A program made the translations under genes and the position numbers. 64,000 nucleotides of DNA from CBDHGY01 sp965263325 (GTDB lineage Bacteria; Pseudomonadota; Alphaproteobacteria; Caulobacterales; Hyphomonadaceae): positions 2,790,001 through 2,854,000 of the forward strand of contig CBDHGY010000002.1 of assembly GCA_965263325.1 (NCBI GenBank). The letters are read 5' to 3'. How positions within the stretch are numbered: position 1 is the first letter of the stretch; each line of letters starts with the position of its first letter. Below, in pieces: positions 16,580 through 24,012 of this stretch. The notes below the pieces were generated by a model. It was given only the letters and a program-made list of their open reading frames with translations, had not been told where the DNA came from and searched no databases.

Positions 16580-16722
16580 CGGTGTTTTTTCGCTTTGTAT
16601 AGTCGAAACCGGACGAGGCGATAAATACTGCGCGCGCTATGTTTGGTCCAGAACAGCATAAGACCGACAATGGTCAGAACCACCGCAGATAGAATTAGAG
16701 CAATGATCTGAGCCTTACTCAT
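16540..16722 (-). CDS. Small membrane protein B of an overlapping pair
   Basis: A 60-residue product with one clear membrane helix (IIALILSAVVLTIVGLMLF) followed by a very basic tail (RSIYRLVRFRLYKAKKHRH), which would sit in the cytoplasm. Its ATG overlaps the last eight bases of the preceding small gene (ATGAGTAA), so it is probably translated by coupling. Its 3' end overlaps the convergent synthase gene by 40 bp. I do not recognise a family. Confidence 0.55.
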   Translation of the reverse strand: MSKAQIIALILSAVVLTIVGLMLFWTKHSARSIYRLVRFRLYKAKKHRHATRSTNTVPAE

Positions 16723-16864
16723 CTAGCGGATCATCGAACATGTCGCCCCAAAGCGGGGTGGAGCCAGACCGCAGCGTTTCGATGGTAACGATCAGCCCCA
16801 CCCCGATGAGCACCCACCAAGGTGTCGCCGGATTATTCGCAATATTCATGACAATGTCAGACAT
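16715..16864 (-). CDS. Small membrane protein A of an overlapping pair
   Basis: A 49-residue protein starting MSDIVMNIANNP with one membrane helix (WWVLIGVGLIVTIETL) and an acidic C-terminus (DMFDDPLDE). A GAGG element lies about 11 bases before the ATG. The stop overlaps the start of the next small membrane protein by eight bases. The two proteins have opposite tail charges, acidic here and basic in the partner, which would favour pairing in the membrane. No family recognised. Confidence 0.55.
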   Translation of the reverse strand: MSDIVMNIANNPATPWWVLIGVGLIVTIETLRSGSTPLWGDMFDDPLDE

Positions 16865-17017
16865 AACCCAAGGCCTCGCTTATATTTGTTATCCGAAGGC
16901 CAGTATCGCAGAGACTCGTTAACGCGGCTTCATCAATTGAGGGCGATACCAAGGCAGTTTGTTACCTAATGCGCATGCTTTCTTTACCCGGCACAGAAAG
17001 AGGTTAAGAGAACAGTT

Positions 17018-17644
17018 ATGACTGGTAAGAGACGTTCCTCAAACGCTAATGGACGCGTATGGCAACGCATGCTTTCTGGACGCAGATTGGATCTGGTTGA
17101 TCCGTCCCCGATGGATATTGAGATCGAAGATATCGCGCATGGGCTTGCCCGAGTTGCACGCTGGAATGGCCAAACCATCGGTGATCATGCGTTCTCGGTG
17201 GCGCAGCACTCAGTGCTTGTCGAAGAGATTTGCCGCAAACTCGAACCTGACTTTACCATTAGCAAATCAATGGTTGCTTTGCTGCATGACGCATCAGAAT
17301 ATGTCATCGGCGATATGATCAGCCCGTTCAAAACGATTCTTGGCGCGGCGTATAAAGATGTCGAAGCGCGGTTAGAAAAAGCAATCAATTTGCGGTTTGG
17401 CTTGCCGGCACTGACGCCGCCAAAACTGAAGCGCACTATCAAAAAGGCAGATCTCATTTGTGCGTGGTTCGAAGCTGTTCAGCTTGCCGGTTTCGATATT
17501 GAAGAGGCGGACCGGTTCTTTGGTCGTCCTCCAGAATCGATCAAATTGCGGCTTCATCCCCAATCTGTCGGCGAGGCACAATCGGCATTTTTAGCGCGTC
17601 ACGAAGAATTAGAGAACGCGCTTGCGCTGGAGCGGCAGGCATGA
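17018..17644 (+). CDS. HD-domain hydrolase, YfbR-like
   Basis: A 208-residue HD-superfamily phosphohydrolase. Metal-binding residues are H64 (FSVAQHSVL), H90-D91 (ALLHDASEYVIGD) and D145 (KKADLICAWFE), matching the 5'-nucleotidase YfbR layout. Such enzymes dephosphorylate nucleoside monophosphates. The stop overlaps the next gene, a NadQ/NrtR-like NAD regulator, by four bases (ATGA), so the two are translationally coupled; that context suggests a role in NAD or nucleotide turnover, which is inference. Confidence 0.88.
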   Translation: MTGKRRSSNANGRVWQRMLSGRRLDLVDPSPMDIEIEDIAHGLARVARWNGQTIGDHAFSVAQHSVLVEEICRKLEPDFTISKSMVALLHDASEYVIGDMISPFKTILGAAYKDVEARLEKAINLRFGLPALTPPKLKRTIKKADLICAWFEAVQLAGFDIEEADRFFGRPPESIKLRLHPQSVGEAQSAFLARHEELENALALERQA

Positions 17645-18585
17645 CGTCCGAGCTTCTCATTGGGCTTTCAGCCGTTATCGTGTCGGCAAATTCTGATGAA
17701 CCCAGCGTGCTGGCGACCCGCCGCGGTGCAGATGAGGCCGCTTTGCCATATGGGGCATTTGACCCTGTAGCGGATCGCACATTTGAGCTGGCGCTGCGCG
17801 GCTGGGTGAGCGCTCAAACAGGCTTTGACCTCGGCTATGTTGAACAGCTCTATACATTTGGTGATCGCGGCCGGGAGACGCCGGGTGCCAGCAATCCGGA
17901 CGCGCAACCAGAGGCGCGGCTTGTCTCAGTTGGATACCTTGCGCTGACACCTGAGCGCGCGCACGTGGCTTCTGGTTTCGAAGCGGAGTGGCGCGGCTGG
18001 TACGCTCATTTTCCATGGGAAGATCACCGTGAGGGCCGCCCGCATATTCTTGCTAAAGACATTGAACCGCAATTGATGACGTGGGCTGCAGGGTCGGCTG
18101 AGCGGACTGCTCGTGCCCAGCTTCTTTTTGGAATGGGTGAAGAGCGATGGGTGGATGAGCGCGTATTAGAACGCTATGAGCTGCTTTATGAGGCAGGATT
18201 GGTTGCTGAGTGCGCGCGCGATGCTGGCTTGCCTTCCGACATTGATGATGTTGGCAAGCCCATGGCATCTGATCATCGCCGCATTCTTGCAACTGCGATG
18301 GGGCGACTGCGCGGAAAGCTTCGTTATCGCCCGATTATATTTGAGTTGATGCCCGCTCATTTCACGCTGCTAAATTTGCAGAAAACCGTTGAGGCAATTC
18401 TCGGGCGTCGCTTGCACAAACAAAATTTCCGCCGCTCGCTAGAGCGCAATGAAATGGTAGAAGGCACTGGAAAAATGGAAGCGTCTACCGGAGGGCGTCC
18501 CGCCGAACTGTTCCGGGTGAAGCAGGGCCTTGATCCCAGCCGCTCCACCCGCGGCATGGCGACACCGCCTGTGAAAGTGGAGTAG
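17641..18585 (+). CDS. nadQ: NadQ/NrtR-type NAD regulator (Nudix-like domain plus winged helix)
   Basis: A 314-residue protein of the Nudix-related regulator group that controls NAD synthesis genes in alphaproteobacteria. The N-terminal half resembles a Nudix domain (start LIGLSAVIVSAN, VLATRRG, LPYGAFDP) but lacks a clear Nudix box, as expected for a sensor rather than a hydrolase. The C-terminal part is the winged helix typical of the group: FTLLNLQKTVEAILGR, HKQNFRRSLERNEMV and GRPAELFRVK. Its ATG overlaps the HD-hydrolase stop. The nad biosynthesis targets are not in this window. The symbol is given with moderate confidence. Confidence 0.78.
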   Translation: MTSELLIGLSAVIVSANSDEPSVLATRRGADEAALPYGAFDPVADRTFELALRGWVSAQTGFDLGYVEQLYTFGDRGRETPGASNPDAQPEARLVSVGYLALTPERAHVASGFEAEWRGWYAHFPWEDHREGRPHILAKDIEPQLMTWAAGSAERTARAQLLFGMGEERWVDERVLERYELLYEAGLVAECARDAGLPSDIDDVGKPMASDHRRILATAMGRLRGKLRYRPIIFELMPAHFTLLNLQKTVEAILGRRLHKQNFRRSLERNEMVEGTGKMEASTGGRPAELFRVKQGLDPSRSTRGMATPPVKVE

Positions 18586-18720
18586 GGCGAAAGATCCATA
18601 TTGCCATCGGTGTGTATTCCGACTTAAGATTTCATCTCCGCAGGTGGTTGCAGATCTGAAAACGCAGCTTTGTTGCACCTAATAAATGCTGACGAAAACC
18701 AACGTGGGAAGTGTCACCTA

Positions 18721-19077
18721 ATGCAAAGCAATTTTAAAATCCCGGTTGACCCCTCTGGAGACAAAGTCCCGTCAAAACTTATCCCGAAATCTTGTTTTAC
18801 TACAGACGAAACAGACGAGACGACTTTGGCCTTTTACCGGGCTGAAGATGGTTCGGTTTCCGCAGGCATATGGGAATGCCCACCGTGCAAGGTCGAAATC
18901 GAAAGCTACCCAGTTAATGAAATGATGACGATCATTTCCGGCTCACTGATAATTACGAACGCTGATGGAGAGCACGAAGAATTTGGGCCCGGTGAAGTTG
19001 TCTTTGCGGCAAAAGGTGCGCCGATGACGTGGCACATTACAGAGCGGCTAAAGAAGTATTTTATGACGTCTGTTTAG
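18721..19077 (+). CDS. Cupin_3 (DUF861, EutQ-like) protein
   Basis: A 118-residue single-domain cupin. The conserved pattern AGIWECPPCKVEIESYPVNE, ISGSLIITNADG and GPGEVVFAAKGAPMTW matches the DUF861/EutQ-like small cupins, which bind a metal or small ligand in a beta barrel. The start at ATG 18721 is preferred; a longer frame from TTG 18670 would add 17 polar residues. Substrate unknown. The next gene begins 25 bp later on the same strand. Confidence 0.82.
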   Translation: MQSNFKIPVDPSGDKVPSKLIPKSCFTTDETDETTLAFYRAEDGSVSAGIWECPPCKVEIESYPVNEMMTIISGSLIITNADGEHEEFGPGEVVFAAKGAPMTWHITERLKKYFMTSV

Positions 19078-19102
19078 GTACGCTAGCCAGAGAGCAACGC
19101 AA

Positions 19103-19612
19103 ATGGTCACAAGAGTTTTCAAAGAGGCGCTCCTTGATGTTTATCATGGAGAACAATTCGGAGAGGCGTTCTTCGAAGCGCTGCTGCCGCATGCTGAGGA
19201 CGACGAGCAGAGATATATTCTTGGATCTCTGTTGCAGCTGGAGTCTGAAGGCAAAGCGGTGATGAGACCTGTTCTCGCAAAGCTCGAGCTATCGCTGGAT
19301 GAAGACCCACGATCGCGCCCGCGCGGTATTACCAGTTCCGATATGCTGCGAGACATGCCTTGGTCAGACAAATTTGCTGCGATGGCGAAAGGTATTCGGG
19401 CAAAGGGACTGCCGCAATATGAGGAACTCGCCAGACTGGTCACAGCTGATGAGGATTCCGAAGCCTTCGCGCTTGCAGAATTTATGGGAAAGCATGAACG
19501 TGCGATATTGGCGGCGTCAGAAAATATTGCTTTGGGGCAACAAGATCCAATTTTGCCAGTGACAAACATCCTGCATTTTCCGCTCATAAAACCCGCGGAC
19601 GAGATCTTGTGA
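19103..19612 (+). CDS. Alpha-helical protein of unknown function
   Basis: A 169-residue, probably all-helical cytosolic protein. Acidic residues spaced along the helices (EDDEQRYILGSLLQLESEGK and FMGKHERAILAASENI) give it a ferritin-like look, but I cannot show a metal site. It follows the cupin gene closely and may share its transcript. No family assigned. Between it and the convergent lipoprotein gene is a 95-bp gap with a GCAGAT/ATCTGC inverted repeat near 19679-19700. Confidence 0.6.
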   Translation: MVTRVFKEALLDVYHGEQFGEAFFEALLPHAEDDEQRYILGSLLQLESEGKAVMRPVLAKLELSLDEDPRSRPRGITSSDMLRDMPWSDKFAAMAKGIRAKGLPQYEELARLVTADEDSEAFALAEFMGKHERAILAASENIALGQQDPILPVTNILHFPLIKPADEIL

Positions 19613-19707
19613 GTTTGCTGGAATCGCAGCGGCGGGGGCTCGTGTGCGCCCCACCACTTGGTTCGCGAACTCAAGTGAGCAGATTATAAGGGTGATCTGC
19701 TGCCAGC

Positions 19708-20010
19708 CTATTGAAATGGCTCACGTACAATTGTGGTTCCGGTCTTATCGTCCGGCACGCCCATTGCACGCTCGATGGCAGCTTTGTCCTCAACCGCTTT
19801 GTCGCCTGCTTCAAGCGCCTGTTCCTCGGCGCGCTCGGCTGCGCGCTCTTCGGCTTTAGCGTCGGCAAGGGCGAGCGTGATACAGTTTGATCGCACCGCG
19901 CGATCAGCAATCGAATTGCATTTCGCCCAGGCTTGCTCTTCAGCCGTTTCAGGCACCGATGCGCACGCGGCAGTTAGGGAAAGCACGAAAGCGGCGGCGA
20001 CATATTTCAT
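19708..20010 (-). CDS. Small lipoprotein, Ala/Glu-rich
   Basis: A 100-residue lipoprotein with signal and lipobox (SLTAAC). The mature part starts with a two-cysteine segment (AKCNSIADRAVRSNC), which may form a disulfide, followed by a charged Ala/Glu helix. It overlaps the end of tag by four bases, so it is the last gene of the ygfZ-tag run on this strand. Function unknown. Confidence 0.72.
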   Translation of the reverse strand: MKYVAAAFVLSLTAACASVPETAEEQAWAKCNSIADRAVRSNCITLALADAKAEERAAERAEEQALEAGDKAVEDKAAIERAMGVPDDKTGTTIVREPFQ

Positions 20011-20605
20011 CTAGCAAGCTCCTGACAGGCGATGTACCGCGGGCAATGTACCTCATGATCGTTCACCATGCCAACTGCTTGCATCCAGGCATAGGTGATG
20101 ACGGGGCCTACAAATTTGTAACCTCGTTTTTTTAGGTCCTTCGAGATTTTCTCTGAGAGCGGTGTTTTCGCTGGTAACTCTTTATACGATCCACGATGCT
20201 GGTTGACCTTTGGCTTTCCATCCATCCAGTCCCAGCAGTAGTTTGAAAAATCTTCTCCGGCGTCTCGCATGTCGAGGAAAACACGCGCATTGCCGATGCA
20301 GGCTTCGATTTTCTTCGGTGACCGAATGATGCCGGGATTCTTCAGCGCTTTGTTGATGCGCCGCTGCGTCCAGCGCGCGATTTTTTCCGGGTCGAAACCA
20401 TCAAACTCTTCGCGTATCGTCTCGCGCTTTCGCAATATGGTGATCCAGGCAAGACCGGCTTGCATGCCGTCCAGCTGAAGTTTTTCCCAAAGCGCGCGGG
20501 CGTCATATTCTGGCACCCCCCACTCAGTATCGTGATAATCGCGGTATAGTTGTTTTCCGGAGGTGCCCACGCACAGGGCGGGTTAGCGGGGTCGATGTCA
20601 GTCAT
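20007..20605 (-). pseudogene. tag: DNA-3-methyladenine glycosylase I, one-base frameshift
   Basis: Tag removes 3-methyladenine from alkylated DNA. The main frame gives YRDYHDTEWGVP and a C-terminal HEVHCPRY, both part of the zinc site. The expected N-terminal segment with the first zinc ligand (NPPCAW) lies in a different frame, starting at ATG 20605, which overlaps the ygfZ stop by eight bases as a coupled start should. The frames join at the run of three C at 20566-20568 (plus strand); a fourth C would restore CAWGTSGKQLYRDYHD and give 199 residues, a normal length. Either the gene is broken here or one base was missed in sequencing. Re-initiation at the in-frame GTG would make a protein lacking the zinc cysteine. 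Confidence 0.85.
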
Positions 20606-21384
20606 CGGCGAGAACTTCTGCGAACTCCGATTGCAACCATTCGGGCGATTGAATCATGACTGATTGATTGTTGACTGTGAGCAGTTTGCCCGCTGCGCGA
20701 TCAATGCGGATCAGGGCAAGCGCCAGCGGGCCTGCGCTGCTTGTTATCGTGCCAGCGGGACGTTCGCCGACCATAACAGCATCGCCGGCCGACAGGTTTT
20801 CGCCTTTCACAAGGACCGTCCGTTTACGGATCTTGCCGCGCCGCATCATACGGCTCGCGACTTCTTGTCCGACAAAGCAACCCTTTTTGTAGTCTATGCC
20901 GTTCATGACATCCATGTTCACATCGGTCGGGAAGACCTCCGCATTTCGGTAATCGCTGCCCCATTCAGGCACTCCAGCAGCGATGCGTAAATCATGGTAG
21001 CTCTCAGAGATGCTGTCAGCGCCGCCCGGCATAAGAAAGCGGCGGGGCAAAGCATCCGAGCGAGGATCAGGTGGCCCAGCTTCAGACTGTTGAACCTGTA
21101 AATCATCCCGCGGCTCAATTTTTACATCAGAGCGTAAGCGGAACATTTTCAGTCGCCGGGTAAGATCTTCAATTGCGTCTTCATGGACATCCAGCAGGAC
21201 ACCATCAGCGGTTCGCGTCGCGAGATAGTCCGCGATGATCTTGCCCTGCGGGGTGAGCAGGCCGCCATAACGGACCTTCATCAACCGCCCAGTTCGCGAC
21301 GGAATGCGTCACCGTGCGCTCAAGCAGGGCGATCGTGTCCGGGCCTGTCAGCGACAGCAGGGACCTGTTCGGAATAAGTTTCAT
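20598..21384 (-). pseudogene. ygfZ: YgfZ/GcvT-like folate-binding protein, one-base frameshift
   Basis: YgfZ is a tetrahydrofolate-dependent factor for iron-sulfur enzymes and tRNA modification. The signature KGCFVGQEVASRM is intact in the main frame. The true N-terminus (MKLIPNRSLLSLTGPD, then LLERTVTHSVANWAVDEG) lies in another frame from ATG 21384. The two frames meet near 21272: removing one of the two G there (plus strand) joins VDEG to RYGGLLTPQGK, the expected YgfZ order, and yields 261 residues. As with tag next door, this is either a real frameshift or a sequencing indel. Downstream it overlaps tag; bioY lies upstream on the same strand. Confidence 0.83.
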
Positions 21385-21393
21385 GTGGCCTAT

Positions 21394-21915
21394 TTAGGCG
21401 CGCTTTGGCAAAACCACCAGAAGAGATGCCCCCAGCGCGCTTTTTATCAGTGCGCCAATCAGGAAAGGCGTAACGCCCGCCGCGAGCGCAGCCTCAGGCC
21501 CGATCAGGCTTGCCAACCATGCCCAGCCCATGGCGAGGATCAGTGCGTGGATCGCCAGAAATCCTGAAAACTGGAGGAGGGCATGTTTCACGCGAACAAC
21601 ATATCCGGCGAGGAACGCCGCGATCGGGAACGCTGCGATATAACCTGCTGTTGGTCCGGCGAATGCGAGCGCGCCGCCTTTGCCGCCTGCCAGAACGGGC
21701 GCGCCCATCATCGCCAGGCCGAGCCAGCTCAGCACCATCGCTGCGCCAAGGCGCGGGTCCGCCAGCGCGCCGACCATTACAATGGCAAGCGTCTGCATCG
21801 TCACCGGCACCGGATACATCGGCACGGATACGTAAGAGGATACCGTCAACACGCAAATGGCGACAGCAAAGCTAAGGAAAAGGGTGGCGGGATTGGCGGC
21901 GAGGCGCGTGGTCAT
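21394..21915 (-). CDS. bioY: BioY biotin transporter substrate-binding component
   Basis: A 173-residue integral membrane protein of the BioY family, the S-component of ECF-type biotin uptake, which can also work alone in some alphaproteobacteria. Family blocks are visible: VPMYPVPVTMQTLAIV near residues 31-46, a Gly-rich MMGAPVLAGGKGG region and AGPTAGYIAAFP near 85-96. About five to six membrane helices are evident. No bioMN genes are adjacent. It lies 9 bp upstream of the ygfZ start, so the three genes bioY, ygfZ and tag may share a transcript. Confidence 0.92.
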   Translation of the reverse strand: MTTRLAANPATLFLSFAVAICVLTVSSYVSVPMYPVPVTMQTLAIVMVGALADPRLGAAMVLSWLGLAMMGAPVLAGGKGGALAFAGPTAGYIAAFPIAAFLAGYVVRVKHALLQFSGFLAIHALILAMGWAWLASLIGPEAALAAGVTPFLIGALIKSALGASLLVVLPKRA

Positions 21916-22020
21916 CAGGGAGGGTCTTTCTTATGAAGTCTTGGTCTACCGGCAGCTTTATGCCCGCGCGCCCGATTTGGGAAGGGGCAGCGGATAGAAC
22001 AAATAGGGGTGTTTTTTGAT

Positions 22021-22098
22021 GTCATCCCAGCGAACGCTGGGATCCAGTTTGAGGCTTCCGGAAAGTAGGTTCTGGATTCCAGCGTTCGCTGGAATGAC
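22021..22098. repeat. 78-bp palindromic repeat, copy 1
   Basis: Two 27-bp arms in inverted orientation (25 of 27 positions match) begin GTCATCCCAGCGAACGCTGG and end with its near-complement, around a 24-bp centre containing GGCTTCCGGAA. Each arm is itself a palindrome (CCCAGCG-AA-CGCTGGG; TTCCAGCG-TT-CGCTGGAA), so RNA or single-stranded DNA could form a cruciform. A copy of identical length lies 506 bp away on the other side of the GIY-YIG gene. Confidence 0.92.
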
Positions 22099-22181
22099 CG
22101 TATTCATTTTACCTCTTTTCAAAGTAGGAACGAGAAGACCGCATCCTTGTTATAGATTTTTGTTCATGGTATGTTCCGATA

Positions 22182-22523
22182 ATGAAACAAGGGTGGGTTT
22201 ACATTTTAGCGTCTCAAAGAAACGGTACGCTTTACATTGGCGTAACGAGCGATCTGGAAGGTCGTATTTGGCAGCATAAGAATAATGTCCTGCCGGGTTT
22301 TACGCAGAAATATGGATGTAAAACCTTGGTATGGTTTGAAGCCCATGGTGATATTGAATCTGCCATCTGGCGGGAAAAATGTTTGAAGGCATGGAAACGT
22401 TCGTGGAAGCTTGAATTGATTGAGCAGGAAAATCCTGACTGGGAAGATTTGTATTTTACTCAGCTGTTTCCGGATAACTCGCACCGCATCGCTGAATTAG
22501 GAGACAGACCTCGCTACCAATGA
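22182..22523 (+). CDS. GIY-YIG nuclease domain protein
   Basis: A 113-residue stand-alone GIY-YIG nuclease domain. The N-terminus holds the signature VYILAS-(8)-LYIGVTSDLEGRIWQH (near residues 5-30), with the catalytic Arg in the following helix and an acidic/aromatic C-terminal part (ENPDWEDLY). It belongs to the small YhbQ-like group of bacterial proteins whose substrates are unknown. The coding region is more AT-rich than its surroundings. Its stop codon is 3 bp from one 78-bp palindromic repeat, and a matching copy lies 83 bp before its start, so the gene and repeats may form one mobile unit; see findings. Confidence 0.9.
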   Translation: MKQGWVYILASQRNGTLYIGVTSDLEGRIWQHKNNVLPGFTQKYGCKTLVWFEAHGDIESAIWREKCLKAWKRSWKLELIEQENPDWEDLYFTQLFPDNSHRIAELGDRPRYQ

Positions 22524-22526
22524 ACC

Positions 22527-22604
22527 GTCATCCCAGCGAACGCTGGGATCCAGTCATAGGCTTCCGGAAGATATGTTCTGGATTCCAGCGTTCGCTGGAA
22601 TGAC
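22527..22604. repeat. 78-bp palindromic repeat, copy 2
   Basis: Same length and structure as copy 1, in the same orientation: the left arm (22527-22553) is identical, the right arm (22578-22604) is identical, and the centre differs at several bases but keeps GGCTTCCGGAA. It starts 3 bp after the GIY-YIG stop codon. Confidence 0.92.
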
Positions 22605-22775
22605 AATACTTTTAATCGGCGTATGGTGCCTTAAGTGCAGCGCGGTGCACCTTCGAGAATTTGTGTTGTAAGATCGGTGGGTTACGACATCGTTTAACCC
22701 AACTTACGGAGCGCAGCGATGTGCTATACTGACCTGTAGGGTGAAAAACGAGCTCTCACCACAAAGGAGAAAAGA

Positions 22776-23345
22776 ATGTTTTCTAAAATGGATCCGCCAG
22801 TTATGTCAGCGGTTCTATCAGGTCTGCTCGGAATTCTTGGCGTCATAGTTGGCGTTTTGCTGAATCCAATCGTAACATCGATAACTCGACCAACTACAAT
22901 TAGCATGAATATGATCGAAGGTCCTTCTAACTACCATTCTTCAAGTACTGTATTGTCATATCCTCGAGATGTAACGGTGTCCGTCTATGCAATCGGCTCT
23001 GTGGAGTTTGAGAGGAGCGACGGAACAGCCAGAAAAGCATCACTGCGTTTTTACGAGAATCGTAAACAATTAGAAACAGGATAAGAAACGTCCCGCCTGC
23101 TTATCGATCGAGATGGATGTCGCCCCTCGGAAATACATCACCATCCAAATGATCGGGCAGGCATTCCAAGAACCGTTAGTGGCGCATGTGAGATTGAACT
23201 TGAAGCGAACCAAGTTCTCCACATTACAGCAGGTTTAAGTCAGTGCGGGAAGGAAGATAGTGAAGCATCTTGCAATAAACCAACGTACAAAAATATAAAA
23301 ATTCGAAATGTGAAGTTAAGCTGGAGAGTCACAGAGGTTCATTAA
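22776..23345 (+). pseudogene. AT-rich membrane-anchored ORF interrupted by one stop codon
   Basis: From ATG 22776 the frame gives a single membrane helix (VLSGLLGILGVIVGVLL) and a beta-rich body, then meets TAA at 23082-23084. The same frame then stays open for another 86 codons to TAA at 23343, encoding a plausible continuation with two cysteines (SQCGKEDSEASC). The 102-residue product may therefore be a truncated form of a 189-residue protein. AAAGGAGA lies 8 bases before the start, and an extended -10-like TGCTATACT is near 22722. Base composition is lower in G+C than neighbours, consistent with acquisition from outside. No family recognised. A single C-to-T change (CAA to TAA) or sequencing error would explain the stop. 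Confidence 0.55.
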
Positions 23346-24012
23346 GTCGCGGAATTTTTTATTCAAAGACTTGCGTCAACTAATTTCTCTTGTTGCGCCC
23401 AATTCTCCCCATAGAAAAACGCCAGAATTAATTCCTATTCCCTCTTGACGTTTTTACCCCGCCGTAATACCTCTGTCGGCATGAGAACAAATAGCGAACA
23501 TATTTCAAGCAAAATCCGCCGGGTGGGGCAGCGACTTCGCCGTCTCGCGCGGCGGGCTGTGCAATCTGTTCGCAAAGTTCTGAAACGCGGGCAGGGCGGC
23601 GTAAGGCACCGCCATGTGGACGAGGCAAGCGATTGCGCCCCGGCCATCACTACATGCTGTCACACCGAGAAGGCCGAGCTTAAACGCGGCCTGCCGGGCG
23701 GAAAGCCAGACATGATTTATAATTTGCCAGTCGCCAGAGATGTCTCTGCGCTGAGGCATATGCTGTCTTTCCAAGCTGAGATCATTCCCCCTCGCGCGAT
23801 TGACGCCCGCCATGTGGAAAGCGGGTTTGATCGACTGTGCTTCGCCATCGGTCATCGCCGGAATGGGCAAGCGCAAACCTAAGCAAATCAATCGCATCTG
23901 ATGCGATGTCTATATCTCTCAATGCTCTCGCGCGGGCCACCGCAGCGGAGGTTCAGGTGTTTGTCTAAACGCCTGAGATGACAATCGCGGCAAGGCGCGC
24001 CATAACGCAGCC
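23346..24012. other. Interval with no supported gene
   Basis: This 667-bp stretch before pyrC has open frames on both strands (a 145-codon one on plus, a 130-codon one on minus), but neither shows a recognisable domain, signal peptide or ribosome site, and they overlap each other almost fully. It may hold gene remnants left next to the acquired AT-rich segment. Confidence 0.5.

Noticed and set aside
20342..20605. Independent small gene starting at 20605
   Set aside because: Its first 13 residues are the missing N-terminus of tag; the rest is out-of-frame translation past the indel.
22021..22604. Paired repeats as terminal inverted repeats of an insertion sequence
   Set aside because: The copies are in direct orientation and palindromic, and the enclosed gene is a GIY-YIG nuclease rather than a transposase.
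23445..23897. Overlapping open frames of 145 (plus) and 130 (minus) codons
   Set aside because: Each is the mirror of the other, neither has a domain, signal or ribosome site; described as an interval without a supported gene.
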